A stretch of DNA of 64,000 bases from positions 178 through 64,177 of the forward strand of contig FTLJ01000870.1 of NCBI GenBank assembly GCA_900155495.1, read 5' to 3'. Under the pieces are notes generated by a model, which saw only the letters and a list, made by a program, of their open reading frames with translations, made no database searches and was not told the origin of the DNA. This document shows positions 47,720-58,625 of the stretch, piece after piece. How positions within the stretch are numbered: position 1 is the first letter of the stretch; each line of letters starts with the position of its first letter. This stretch comes from Porogramme epimiltina. Its lineage: Eukaryota > Basidiomycota > Agaricomycetes > Polyporales > Polyporaceae. A program made the translations under genes and the position numbers.

Positions 47720-49560
47720 TGGGGTGCTGTGGGCTCTGCAGACTTTCCGTCCTGGTTTACGAAGATACCCATCAACCTTACGAAACTGTACTACTAGTGT
47801 GCTCGGGCTCGGAGTAATGGCGGTCAAGGAGTTTGCATTGTAGCTAATATAGTACTCTAAATCCCCTCGGGCGCCAGGTGGTATATACACGCGGTTTCTT
47901 GTAAAGTTATATACTAATAGGATGTATCACTGCTCTTACGTGCGCGGTTCCTTATCAGTGTAGATCCTTATGAGTTCCTCCAATACTGAATGCCACGCAT
48001 GGCGCATCCTCCGCTCTCTCTCACACATGGGGCTCGAGGCGCGGACCTCGAAAACGACGACCGGGGCTGCACCCATCCCCCGCGCGGGGCCGCAAAGGGC
48101 GGATACACATCGCACTAAGGGACGGCGGGGACCACACGTCTGGCACTGCCGGCGGTAACGTCATCATGCGGGAGCTGTTGGATGTTGGGTCCTTGGGCCG
48201 TGCCTCGAGGCGGCCGCGGGAGGAATCCAGCGTCACGGGAGCATGCTCTACGCCCATTCTCCGCTTTCTGAGCGCTGTATTCCCCGTCCCCCGTGCGCCC
48301 CGCTTCGAGCGTAAGCTCTGGAAGGCGATGACGACGTTGCCTCAGACGCCCTCTAAGTAGTGAGCATGTCTTCGGAGCGCCCCTAGATGGCGCTCCGGAG
48401 GCGATACCAACTGTACCTTTGGGAGGTGCCAGCGCATAGGCTGCTGATAGTTCTTGCATGGAACGGTGGTCGCGTGGGTGACGCGCGGGGCGGCTGCCGT
48501 TCGCTGTACGGTGCCCCGATGCTGTTCAAATGCGCGCTCCAAGTTTTCAGCGCGCGAAGTTTCTTTTGCACCTCACGTCCTAGGACTGGGGCCCGGAAAA
48601 GTGAAGACAGACTTGGGCACATCGCGTGCTGCTGGTTGAAAGCGCGACTTGTGGGATGGGGTGCGTGCTCTATATGTGCGCGCCGAGCTCTGGTCCGCAT
48701 GGCCATTGGATCTGAGCTCCAGGCCCCCAACCAGCAGCATGGCCTTCCAAACGTGGGACTGATACACCTCCCGGAGCGCAATGCCTTCTTAGGTTCGCGA
48801 ATGGGCTTGCACGGTACCACCTTCAGCGGCCTGTGGAATGTGCGAGATGGCGGCACCCTCCATCAACGCCAGGGGGGACATCCATGACTGTTTTGTAGGG
48901 ATGAGGCAGCGGGGCGCGGTGGCAGGACGCGCCGCCCTGCCGCGCCCCGCAGCGCTCGGGCTTCTAAGTTATCCAAAACTTAATGATCTGCGACTCGGCG
49001 GAGGAGGCGCAGGTGCGTGCCGCTCGAACCACCGGATACCCGGGCCTGGGACTCAAATTCAGACTGCGCGGCTGCTTTCCCACAACAGCGCTCGGCTCCG
49101 ATCGCGAGTTGTCGGAGGATCGGCTGAGGGGCTGACGTCGTTCCTTCAGTGAAAGCCTTCGGGGTCGGCACTGGTCGCAGTCTGGTGGGAGAAGGGGCGT
49201 GTCTCGCTCTATGGGCGTTGAGGAACGCGGCGCCCCGGCCAAAGACGGTGTGCGTTTAGGCCTAGGAGACCGGTGTCCGCCCGTGGTGCTCATGGCGGTC
49301 GAAGCGAAAGGAATATTGCGGGCGTCTACGCCGAAATAAGGACTAGTCAACAAGTCTACTTACGCGCTTATCACTTTTGTATTAGCTGATATTATTTGAC
49401 ATTAACAGCTAATATGATGCGGTAGCTAATAGTTCGATCTTCTCCTGACCGTGACGACCTCCATACTTCGGCTCCAAGCTATCTCTACTCTCCCCAGCAA
49501 CTCGCATCCCCGTCTGTTGGCAGGAATGCCGCGCTCAAACATGGCAATGTGACCGCCTCC
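47720..49560. other. Gene-free, partly CpG-rich interval
   Basis: No gene I can support. From about 48000 to 49330 the composition matches the CpG-rich blocks at 7-12 kb, with many overlapping short frames and no domains. Confidence 0.45.
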
Positions 49561-50650
49561 CCCTCACGACTGCGACGCCTCGCGAATCTCCCCAGGATTG
49601 CACGCCCCCCCTCTTCCCCCCTGAAGTTTGTGCTTCTCGCCAGCATCAACTATACCAACACGACATTCCACTCTGATTCTGCGTCTCATCGCGTGCAGGT
49701 CGACGCGAAGAATCCCCCAATTTGTAAGCTTCCACCCTGTCTGCCCGCGTTTTTCAGGTTGTAATTTCCGCCCAGAGAAGTATCCTTACGTTTTGGAGAT
49801 GTTGGATGAGGGCGCGAGGAAGGGTCTGATGTCGAGCTCAATGAACATGGTGCGTGTGCTATCTTCTCTTTCCTATGCGTGAAATGCCAATCGTTCGGCG
49901 GGTCGCTCCATCAGGTACGGACCCTCGCGCGCTGCGCACACACGGGCAACAAATGTTCCACCCCTCTTTGTTTCTACCATACATGGACGGTCAAGGCCTC
50001 ACATCCGATGTCATGCGACGCGCAGCTCCTTAGACTCCCTTCGTAGTCGGTTCTCGTTCCTTTCGACTATGCATGGTACATCAACAAGGTCACGATCCTC
50101 TGCAACAGGCTCCTCTTCAACTCGCTCTACCTACGCATACATGACCGCGATCTTCGATAGCGTACCCCGGGGACCTTGCTCCTCCCGCTGCTACCCGTGG
50201 AAATCCCTGGGTTCAGGCGGTACACTATGCAGCAGCAACACGTGCGGCGCAGGACGCGGCAACTCGGTGAGCAGATCTCAGCGTTGCTACGCAAAACCGT
50301 TCCCCGGGCGCGGAGGCTAACTTCGTGCTGCACGTGAAGATGAGCGAGGGCATGCCGGCTGTTATGAAGGATGTCGACTCTGGTAGGGACGACGAACGGG
50401 ACGGCTCGCCTTCCCAGCCTAAACGAGGTACACCTCTACTGTATATGCAGGATCGCCGGGCTGACGCCACACAGGTGTTTACAGAAAGCTCAGTGTGCGC
50501 CGCCTGGGTATCTCCGGGTCAGCGGAAGCCGATAAGCGGGAACAACGCCGAAGTGTACAATACGTCGGTGGTCAAACATAGGAGAGGGAAGGTCAAAGTG
50601 CCCGATTCTGTGAGCGACTTTATACCCCAGGTAAGCTTGGTGACTTGATA
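49560..50650 (+). pseudogene. Metacaspase pseudogene 2
   Basis: Readable blocks: KFVLLASINYTN (49624), the first strand of the caspase fold; YPYVLEMLDEGA; SSSMNM followed by a donor at the family's intron position; and MTAIFDSVPRG at 50141-50173, where the catalytic segment FDSCHSG is expected. The Cys codon is replaced by GTA (Val, 50162-50164). Downstream there are scraps of the C-terminal part up to about 50640. Stops and frame changes separate the blocks. It pairs with pseudogene 3: upstream sequence (AACTCGCATCCCCGTC at about 49500 and 60173) and downstream sequence also match. Confidence 0.7.
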
Positions 50651-51010
50651 GTTTGTTTGAGAACGTTCTAACCTCAGGTAACAGGTTGGAAGCATGAGCC
50701 CCCTGGTGAGGTTTTTTGCACATCACTACAGGAAGCCGCTGACTCCTCAAAACGCAAAGTCGCGATACGAAATTTATGGACAATAATGTATACCCACATA
50801 CCGCCCAGAGATGGGCCTTCCATGACAGTCAATGATAATACAACAGCGCCTATCGAACTTGTACCCTTTCACCATGCGCTCATAGCAATACTTCTCGTAT
50901 CTGGTGGCGTGACTTTCGGCTCGGATGACCCATAGCACCCACAGATTATCAAGGGTCAGTAGTGCATAGACCGAGCTTGACATAGCGGCGAGCGCTAGGC
51001 TAGCAGCCTG

Positions 51011-51016
51011 CACGTG
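51011..51016. promoter_or_regulatory. E-box CACGTG upstream of F-box gene
   Basis: CACGTG 124 bp before the ATG at 51135, followed by CCCAG. It corresponds to the site at 41329. Confidence 0.45.
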
Positions 51017-51134
51017 CCCAGTCCGATAATCGCCATCTCGCCCAAAGATCACAACAAACATCAGCTTTCCACAACGGTAGCGCATTCGCACTCTAAAGCT
51101 TCTTCAGACCTCTTTCCCTCCCAAATTCGCGGCG

Positions 51135-53000
51135 ATGGTCTCCCACCCCGTGCTATCGAACTACGATCTCCTTGTCCACATATTCAGCAACTTCTCTATC
51201 CTTCATCCTCTCACAATCGCTTCACGCCGCCATTACTCGTATTGGGGTCCAAAATCCTCAGGCTCGCGGGGAGAAGACTTCGAGACGGCGAAGGCTAGGT
51301 CAACGCTGCTAAGCTTAGCACTATCCTGCAAAGCAATGTCGGAAGTCGCTCTAGACGAGCTATGGAGTGCCCCCCGCGGCGGAATATACGCTATTCTAAG
51401 ATTGCTTTCCAACCTTGTAACAGAGAAGGAGTACTATATTACCCGCAAATTTGGGATGAAAACCCACGAAATCAGTCGTTACGTATGTGTTTGGCTTCAT
51501 TTCTTTGTGAAATATTCTCATAGAAAACTCTAGGCTCTAGAGTCCGGAGAGATAAATGACAAGGAATGGGGAACACTGTTACGCTACGCTTCCCGAGTCC
51601 GCGAGTTGGCGGTGCACACCTTTTGGGATTGCTACTACATGCCTTATTATCTCTCCCCAAAGCTTGTTGCAGCGCTTAACAAACGTACAGGCGGTCAACC
51701 GTTGTTCCCTCGTCTCCAGTTTCTCGCGTGGCAACGCTCGAACTTCGAAGAACAGGCGGACACTCAACTTCTGCAGCTTCTCACCCCACCTAGGCTTTCC
51801 GTTGTCGTACTATGGCACCCTCACACGGAGGACCCCAACGTGGGCTACCAGGAATACCTGGACATCGAGGGCCTGCCCAGCGACATCGAGACAATAACGA
51901 CAAGATCTCCCCGCTTACGACACTTCCTCTCTGAGCTTGAGTTCCCCTCTCAAGCACTCCACAAACTCGAAAACTGTCCGGATCTCCGTTCCCTGACCGT
52001 TCGTACAGGAACTGTCCAGTTACCATTCTTTGCCCATATCTCGACACTCACCCGACTCGAAGAGCTTGTCGTCATCGCTCAAGCTCGGCGTTCCAGCGAA
52101 GGAGACGAAGATATCCCGGAAGAATCAGCGGAATTTAGTCCGGAGGGATTTGCAGCGTTGAAGAATCTGCGTCTTGAGCAAAGCGACATCACCTTGGTCA
52201 ATGAAACGCTCACTACGATCTCGTCGATCTCTTCCAACGTATCTTTGTCGTCCATCTCCATCGATTTCCTCAACTCTCGACATTCAAACGGTGACCAAGA
52301 AACAGTCCAGGTTATCAAGGTGCTCAGTTCGCCTAGACTAGCTCATGCCCTTCGAGGAGTGGCCCTTCGACTCGACTATCATTACTTCCATCGCAGAGAC
52401 AAGTTAAGCCCACTGCTGTTCTCCCAGTTTGCGGAACCGCTATTTCATGTGCCGACCATTGAAGACTTTTCCCTCAAAGTCCAAGGGAGACATACAGTTT
52501 TGTCGGACCAAGACGTCGCGCGGATAGCACGTGCCTGGCCAAACATTACCTACATCCACATCACCAACGAGCGCGAGAACTCATCCCTCGGTCAGGCACA
52601 ATGCCCGTCTTTCGGAAGCGTTGTCTCCTTCGCCCAGCAATGCCGCCGTTTAGAAGCTCTAGCGATCAACGTGGCCGATGTTACAGAAGAAGAACTCGAA
52701 GAACTCGAGCGGCGTGCCCAAGCAGAGTCCCCCGCGCCACGCCACACACTCAGTCTGCTCTTGCCGGCGGCATCGACGAACGAATGGAAACATATAGCGA
52801 TCTACGACATCGAGCGCCTCGCTCTCGCCTTGCGCACCATGTTCCCTCGCATCGGAGGGACGCGCAGCATGGGTCGCGACCACCCTTTCCTCAAGCGCGT
52901 GCAGCTAGAGTGGCAGCTCCAAGTCCGCAGGGAGGGGCCTATCGTTTACGATCTACTGGCCAAGCTTGACGCGTTGCGCGAAGAGGTGATCTGTAAGTGA
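51135..53000 (+). CDS. F-box-like protein, class B copy 2
   Basis: Two exons (51135-51482, 51534-53000), one 51-nt intron with GTATGT donor. The acceptor at CTCTAG (51533) rather than CATAG (51523) keeps the frame and restores the match to copy 1 (EWGTLLRYASRVRELAVHTFWD region). 604 residues. The F-box-like domain is at about 7-80 (LSNYDLLVHIFSNF, LLSLALSCKAMSEVALDELW), then Leu-rich segments through the C-terminus. It lacks the acidic repeat insert of copy 1 and has an EEELEELERRAQAE helix instead. Presumed SCF adaptor. It lies right after metacaspase pseudogene 2 and about 1.3 kb before its DUF6699 partner. Confidence 0.88.
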
Positions 53001-54229
53001 CATTGGTCAAGACAGATCATACCGCGTACTCACATGTGGGCTGGAGGACGCTGCTTGCGGAGAGCGACTTCATCGGGGAGGAATGGATCAAATCGGTGAT
53101 GCTGCATGCGGCGGTCGTCAGGATGTTGGACATAGAAACGACTCGGGTCTGGCGACGGTGCGGGGGAAGGCGGAGTGAGAGGAGATCCGTGTCGCTTTTC
53201 ATGACGCTGTTGAAATGTCCCACTAACGGCCAATAAAGAACTATATGGTAGTGTGGTACTACTATGGTGCATAGTGATGACTATGGCCGGGGAGCTGAAG
53301 TCGCCATCACTGAAATTCCTGTTTTGGATATCATAACTTTCACACGGTCACAGGACCCGCCGGAGGGCCCGGGAGTCAGATCTCAGAGCTAGTTTGTTTT
53401 CGCCTTACTTGAAGCCTCAGCGGGCTTCAGTCGTCCTCTCGCTCGTCTCAAGTTGCCGCAGTATGTCGCCGTTGATACAGTACGCTTGCATCATATCCAA
53501 TTGCGCCCCATTCCCAATCTGAACGCCTCTCTGTGCCACGTAAGCAGGCCCTAAAAGGCACCTACCCTTTCAGTCTCTCTGGGTTTTCAATGGTGCACCA
53601 GTCGCCAACCACAATCGGTGCCACTGCGTATCCCTCAGTGAGTTCCTTAGCACATAGGTGCTGCGCAATACATTCAACTCGGCACATTTTTGCTGACCAA
53701 AGCCACTCTCCATTCCAGGCTTCACGGACGATCGAAATTGTGCACCGCACACTGCTGCCACAGCTGCTGCTAGCGTCTGATGCGGTCTCGGGGCGGTACA
53801 ATCCCCTATGGCCACGCCCGGCCACTGTGACACTTGTTAGGGAACTACTGGCGCCATCGGCACCTTCTCAACATTCTACGTCGGTCCACCTCGTGTTCCG
53901 ATCTCGAGCGTGGGCGGCTCGCAGTCCAGGGCGCGTGTCACGTTCCCGACGCCCCCTCCTGTGCCGCGCCGGGCGTGCGAGTGAGTGGGAGTACCGCCCC
54001 CCGCCGGTGAATCCTCCCCCGCCTTTCCTTTCCAGGTCAGAGCACGCCGCTCCCTCGCTCTCCCCGCTATGTACCCTAGTGTACGGGCGGTGCCGATGGG
54101 AGGGGCGGGGGCTGTTAGCCACAAGACCTGCCACAACGACGCTGCCATGTTCTAGCAGGTCTCAGGGAGGAGTCAATTGCCCTTCTTGCGCAGTCCGCAC
54201 GGGACTCCGGTGTCCATACTCAACCTGCC

Positions 54230-54236
54230 TATATAA
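54230..54236 (+). promoter_or_regulatory. TATA box of DUF6699 gene 8
   Basis: TATATAA, 115 bp before the ATG, matching gene 6. Confidence 0.8.
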
Positions 54237-54344
54237 GCTCGTCTTCGGTACGCTGCTCTCGATACCTCTCTCCCCCAATACCTGCCACCATTTAACTCTG
54301 CACCAACCCTGAACAGAAAGAATTTACCAACTCCACGATTCACA

Positions 54345-55211
54345 ATGGGAGACCACACGAGGAAGACGGTACGGTTCGCAAACGTCCCCCGCACCCCGTC
54401 CCCAGCGTCGTCGTCAACCTCCTTCGCCTCATCTCCGGGGCCATTTACTCCTCCTCAACCCATTCCCCCCTCATTCCCACCAGCAATTTTCGGGACCGGG
54501 TATCCGATATGGCAACAGCAGACGCCCTCTCCCGTCCGCCAACGCCCATTCCCATCCCCTCCCCGATTCTCCCTACCTCGGCTACCCGTTATTCCGATGA
54601 TGGAACTGGGCCCTGTCGTCACGGTTGACCCACTCCTCGTCGCCCCGCACCACGCTGCGCACCCCCCGCCGTTCATGTGGGATATGAACGAGCACCCGAA
54701 CAATATCAAGCTTGGGAGCGTCGCCTCACCACGCTCAGGTGGCCGCGAACTAACGCCCGACGACCTCGCAAGCCCTGCAGTGCGACGTGACGCAAAGGGT
54801 AGTCCGCTCCTCCTCCGGAGGCTACATCTCGTCTTCTCCGGAACGCCGCTCGTGGTGCGCGTCATGCCCGCGGAGAGTCCCATTTGGACGGCAATGCCGC
54901 TGCCGTACCTCACGGTTGGCGACGTGTTGTACGGGCTGCACAGGGGACTGCGGAGCTCCGTAGAGCAACGCGAATTTGATGGGCTTGAACGGGGAACTCG
55001 AGAGCGCTTGCGCCAAGCCTTCGAGCGGCGGTTGGCTAGAGAAGGTCCTCAAAACTACGACAGGAATCTGAGCCACGGTGTGCGGCGGGTGGATTACCTA
55101 GGGGATTTGCGGGGATTTGTTGGGATACGACCTGCAAAATCTCACGAAGTACCTCCGGGTCTTCCGTTTGAAGAGGCGTTTGTGGTTATCACCGAGCCCC
55201 TTCGCCGTTGA
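54345..55211 (+). CDS. DUF6699 protein 8 (class B)
   Basis: Intronless, 288 residues, sister of protein 6. The N-terminus has HTRKTVRFANVP with the RVxF-like KTVRF at the same residues (7-11), then the same Ser/Pro linker with GTGYPIWQQQTPSPVRQRPF. The domain begins near residue 95 (DPLLVAPHHAAHPPPFMWDM), then LHLVFSGTPLVVRVMP, GDVLYGLHRGLRSSV and VRRVDYLGDLRGFVGIRPA. The C-terminal tail differs from protein 6 (EEAFVVITEPLRR). Long identical stretches in the linker suggest recent duplication, gene conversion or constraint on the linker. Confidence 0.9.
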   Translation: MGDHTRKTVRFANVPRTPSPASSSTSFASSPGPFTPPQPIPPSFPPAIFGTGYPIWQQQTPSPVRQRPFPSPPRFSLPRLPVIPMMELGPVVTVDPLLVAPHHAAHPPPFMWDMNEHPNNIKLGSVASPRSGGRELTPDDLASPAVRRDAKGSPLLLRRLHLVFSGTPLVVRVMPAESPIWTAMPLPYLTVGDVLYGLHRGLRSSVEQREFDGLERGTRERLRQAFERRLAREGPQNYDRNLSHGVRRVDYLGDLRGFVGIRPAKSHEVPPGLPFEEAFVVITEPLRR

Positions 55212-55394
55212 ATAACGATTGTATACCCTTGACACTTGATAGACCATACACAGCTACGTATACCTCTAGTACGATAGATACTATTCCTCCCTTAATACAG
55301 ATATCATATGTCATTTAATCCGATACCGTATACTCGAAGGCAGACGATTGCAGCTCAGTAGCTGTACCCTGGATGCTGGGTCATAAGGAAGCGA

Positions 55395-55439
55395 TGACGT
55401 CATATGGCCTGAACAGGAGATGGTTGTTTGGCAACAGCC
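55395..55439. promoter_or_regulatory. TGACGTCA site and hairpin after DUF6699 gene 8
   Basis: TGACGTCA at 55395-55402 and GGTTGTTTGGCAACAGCC at 55422-55439, the same 27-bp offset as after gene 6. Confidence 0.5.
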
Positions 55440-55480
55440 TCTGAACCTAATATAGCCAAATACTAGTAAACAATGATGCT

Positions 55481-56589
55481 CATCCGACCGCGACCGACAG
55501 CAGGGCTGCGACCGCATATTGCGCATAGCTCTTCCTCGCACACGACCCTCATCTATTCTCCACCAGAACATTAGACTGTAGTCGGCGGATGCGGAGACAG
55601 TCAGTATATGCAACCAGACGACACGCGCATCCTGGGAACACGGATCGCGTCCTCAATCTGTCGGAGATACATTGCTTCCCACTATGAGTACTGCCCGCAT
55701 AGGTGAGATCTACAGTAATTTTGTTGAGGAGTGTTTTTGGTGGCGCGAGAAGCTCAGGCGCATAATGGAATGAGAATGAGTCGGACCACATTATCCGAAG
55801 ATACACCACTTGGGTAGGGCTGAGACGAGGATAACGCGCCCCGTTCAGACCTTCCCGATGGCGGATCTTCACCCTCGTCGTTTGCCCCAATCGTCTGTTT
55901 TCCGCCGTCTCTGAGGCGTAGTATGTAACATTTGTGCTACTTTGTTTCAATGCCAAGTCTTTTTCTCAACCTTGGGTGTGATATTCCGCCTTTGTTACGA
56001 AGACCCAAGAACACACATGTGTATTAGTGCGTGTTTCTCGCTACCAAACATTGGCCTCCGCACTGATTGAACGGCATTTACCACCAGTACAAGTACGCGT
56101 CTGACTCAACAGACAATCACTCGGACCCGACGAGCTTCCTGCGAACTACAAGTGCAGTGTCAGCTCTTAGACCCTCAACGAGAGATCCCAACGAACCCTC
56201 GAAGCCGCCTCGTCGAAGCATCTGCAACTCCGCATCGGTGAGGTCTCCAGGCCTGTCGATGACCGCCTCGAAGTTCTCCCATGACGCGATCTCTCGCCTG
56301 AAGACCCCCCCCCCCACGATGCCAATGCCCTCCTGCATGTCGTTGCACCACAATCGCCCTGACCTTGTACGTTGCCAAGCTTGACATCCTTCCCTCCGTA
56401 CCCACGAACACGACCATCGCTTTAGTTTCGCCTAAAAGCAATCATCATCGAGATGGCTTCTCATCTTCCCCATAACGTGTACCCGACTCCGCCATCCGCT
56501 TGGCCCACGAGCTGGCAGAGCGCTGGTGCACCCACGCACATCTTCGGCTCGGGCCGGTCCGAACGTGTCTCGGCCATTCCCGTGAACAG
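55481..56589. other. Intergenic region
   Basis: No gene I can support. Overlapping short frames lie on both strands (for example 55549-55956 minus), without domain or splice support. Confidence 0.4.
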
Positions 56590-57630
56590 CGAGCTCGGAG
56601 CCCCCCCGCAGCACGGCATCAGGAATAAGAGGTGTGTGGGCCACTGATATGATTGGAAGGCTGATGGGGCGGACCTCATTCACTCACGCAACAACCCCAG
56701 ATTCTGTACCCAACCCCCACTTTGTTGAGCGTCTCTTGCAGCGGCGCCTCATAACCGACGCTCTGCTCCCGTGCGCTGTGTGCGCACATGCGACATCTGC
56801 CCGGCTCCCAGCGCCCAGTGCCCGCCTGCGGCACATAACAGGCTAGAATCGCACTTCACGAGGATGTTCTCCCCAATGTCATGCATCATACATCCATCTA
56901 ATAAACCGGCCACCTTCATTGTTGCTTCGATACCTCTCCATTCAGCACGCATGATAGTTGGCACATTGTGGAGGGGGGACGTAGAACGTGAGTAACTCCT
57001 GCTAGCCATTTACCAATTCCACCTTCTCGTTTGTTCGCGCACCTCAACGATCCTCTCCAGTCCTACAAATACCCTGCACGCGCTGCTTCCATTTTATCCA
57101 AGCTTCTCGGGAGACATACGCGTAGCCACGGACGTCGCGCGGGGAGCCGACGAAGCTTGAGCTTCCTGCGTATACCCGCTCGTACCTGTCAAGGCTTCAT
57201 TATATCAATATGCTCAGATGACAGGTATCTGCAGAGTGCCGGTAGATTCCCGCAGCGCCCGGGCTGTGCACCTCGTGTTCGCGACGAGGCTACGGTACAT
57301 TCGCGTCTGCTCGCGTACCGCAGCAACGATTGTGATCCGTGGGAGAAACACACGAGTGGGGGCGGGTGTCCTCAAGTGGCTCGTTACAAGATGGTTCGTC
57401 AACGCTGGATGCTGGACGGAGTATTTTAGCGCCAATCGCGTCCAGCGTCCACGTGAACGCTGACTGACTCCTGTTTTCAGGCAGAACGCGATGGGATTCG
57501 CGCTAGCAACCAAATATCGTGCTCATCCCCTCGTCTACATCGCTCTGCGGTAGATCTGTCCCTAATCAATGACCCAACAGCGGTATGTGTATTCGCTCTC
57601 TAGGAATCTCTGTCCGACCTCTGCGCCAAT

Positions 57631-57654
57631 TGATGTCGATACCCCTTGACATCA
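57631..57654. repeat. Recurrent hairpin, unit D
   Basis: TGATGTCGA (57631-57639) against TTGACATCA (57646-57654), 8 of 9 positions pairing, about 1.0 kb before DUF6699 gene 9. Confidence 0.5.
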
Positions 57655-58576
57655 GCTGTTGCTGAGCCAAGGCCTTCGAGCTCTCATTGTACGCATTTGT
57701 ACGCGATTGGGCACGACAGCTGTCCCCCGACACTTGGACGCGATGTGGCCCCATCCCCGCTCAGCCCCGGGGGCGTGGCCGAATCGGTATCCCCACCGGG
57801 ATGGTCCGGACGCATGGCGCTCGTCGACATATACTCCATCACACAGCGCTGTAGAGCTGGAGCCAGGCTTGCGAGACTATCATTGTCACGTCATCATAGG
57901 CGTGGTCTCATGCACGCCTGTTCTGGGTATAGTTCAACTGCTCCCGCGCATATGGGGCTGATGCGCGCTTTTCGAAGCCCCGCCGTCGGTAACCTTACCC
58001 TATCTCGCTTATACGCTGAGCTACCGCACTGTGCTGCCCCCACTGGCCTCGTGGCCAGGCTCAGTGGGAGCGTTTCATGCTTTATAATTGTAATCAATTG
58101 AGACCGCCTTCAGAAATCCTACCGAGAAGCGCAGAACGCGCCTGCTCCGTCATGCGCATTGGAACCTTGGTTGCCGCGGAACCCCTGGATGGTATTGAGG
58201 CGCAGTGCTACGGTCACGAGTTGACGCAGCACCTGGCAAACTTTAATGCATAGTTTTGTGATCTCGAGGCGTTGCTCGTGGGGTCACACTGGCATGTGCA
58301 TCAAGCAGTAGGGGCGCGAAGAGGGGGAGTAGTGGGAATAGAGCTATGCAAAGTCCTCAGCCAGGTGGCCCGGGGGATGTATGACTTCGAGTGCGCTCTG
58401 GTGTGTTGGGTGATCTATGTGTCGTTGGTTTGGTCGCACTCACAAACCTATTGGGCAGTCTTCTTGCGTTGAGGCTTGGGAACATTAGGCAACAAATGTT
58501 CTTGGGCGTTAGAAGGTTACGCAGCCTCTCGGAGTTTATCCCATGGATAGAAGTCCGCGGGGGCTCCGCAGAGCTG

Positions 58577-58583
58577 TATATAA
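58577..58583 (+). promoter_or_regulatory. TATA box of DUF6699 gene 9
   Basis: TATATAA, 49 bp before the ATG, with GGCGCAACCC following as in gene 4. Confidence 0.8.
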
Positions 58584-58625
58584 GGCGCAACCCCGTGTAT
58601 TCATTTCGCTGTATAGTGTTCAAAC

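Larger units (their letters stand above)
50990..55480 (+). repeat. Class B segmental duplication, copy 2 (F-box plus DUF6699)
   Basis: Counterpart of 41290-45640. Coding parts are most alike. The promoter of the DUF6699 gene and the 3' elements are also recognisably the same, while the middle of the spacer has diverged. Confidence 0.9.

Noticed and set aside
53533..54312. 259-codon frame before DUF6699 gene 8
   Set aside because: It runs through the TATA box and leader of gene 8. The matching region before gene 6 has indels that change the frame, so it is better read as promoter.
57031..57400. DUF6699 remnant suggested by VHLVF-like residues
   Set aside because: Only a few residues resemble the LHLVFSGTP strand of class B proteins; no other domain landmark follows in order.
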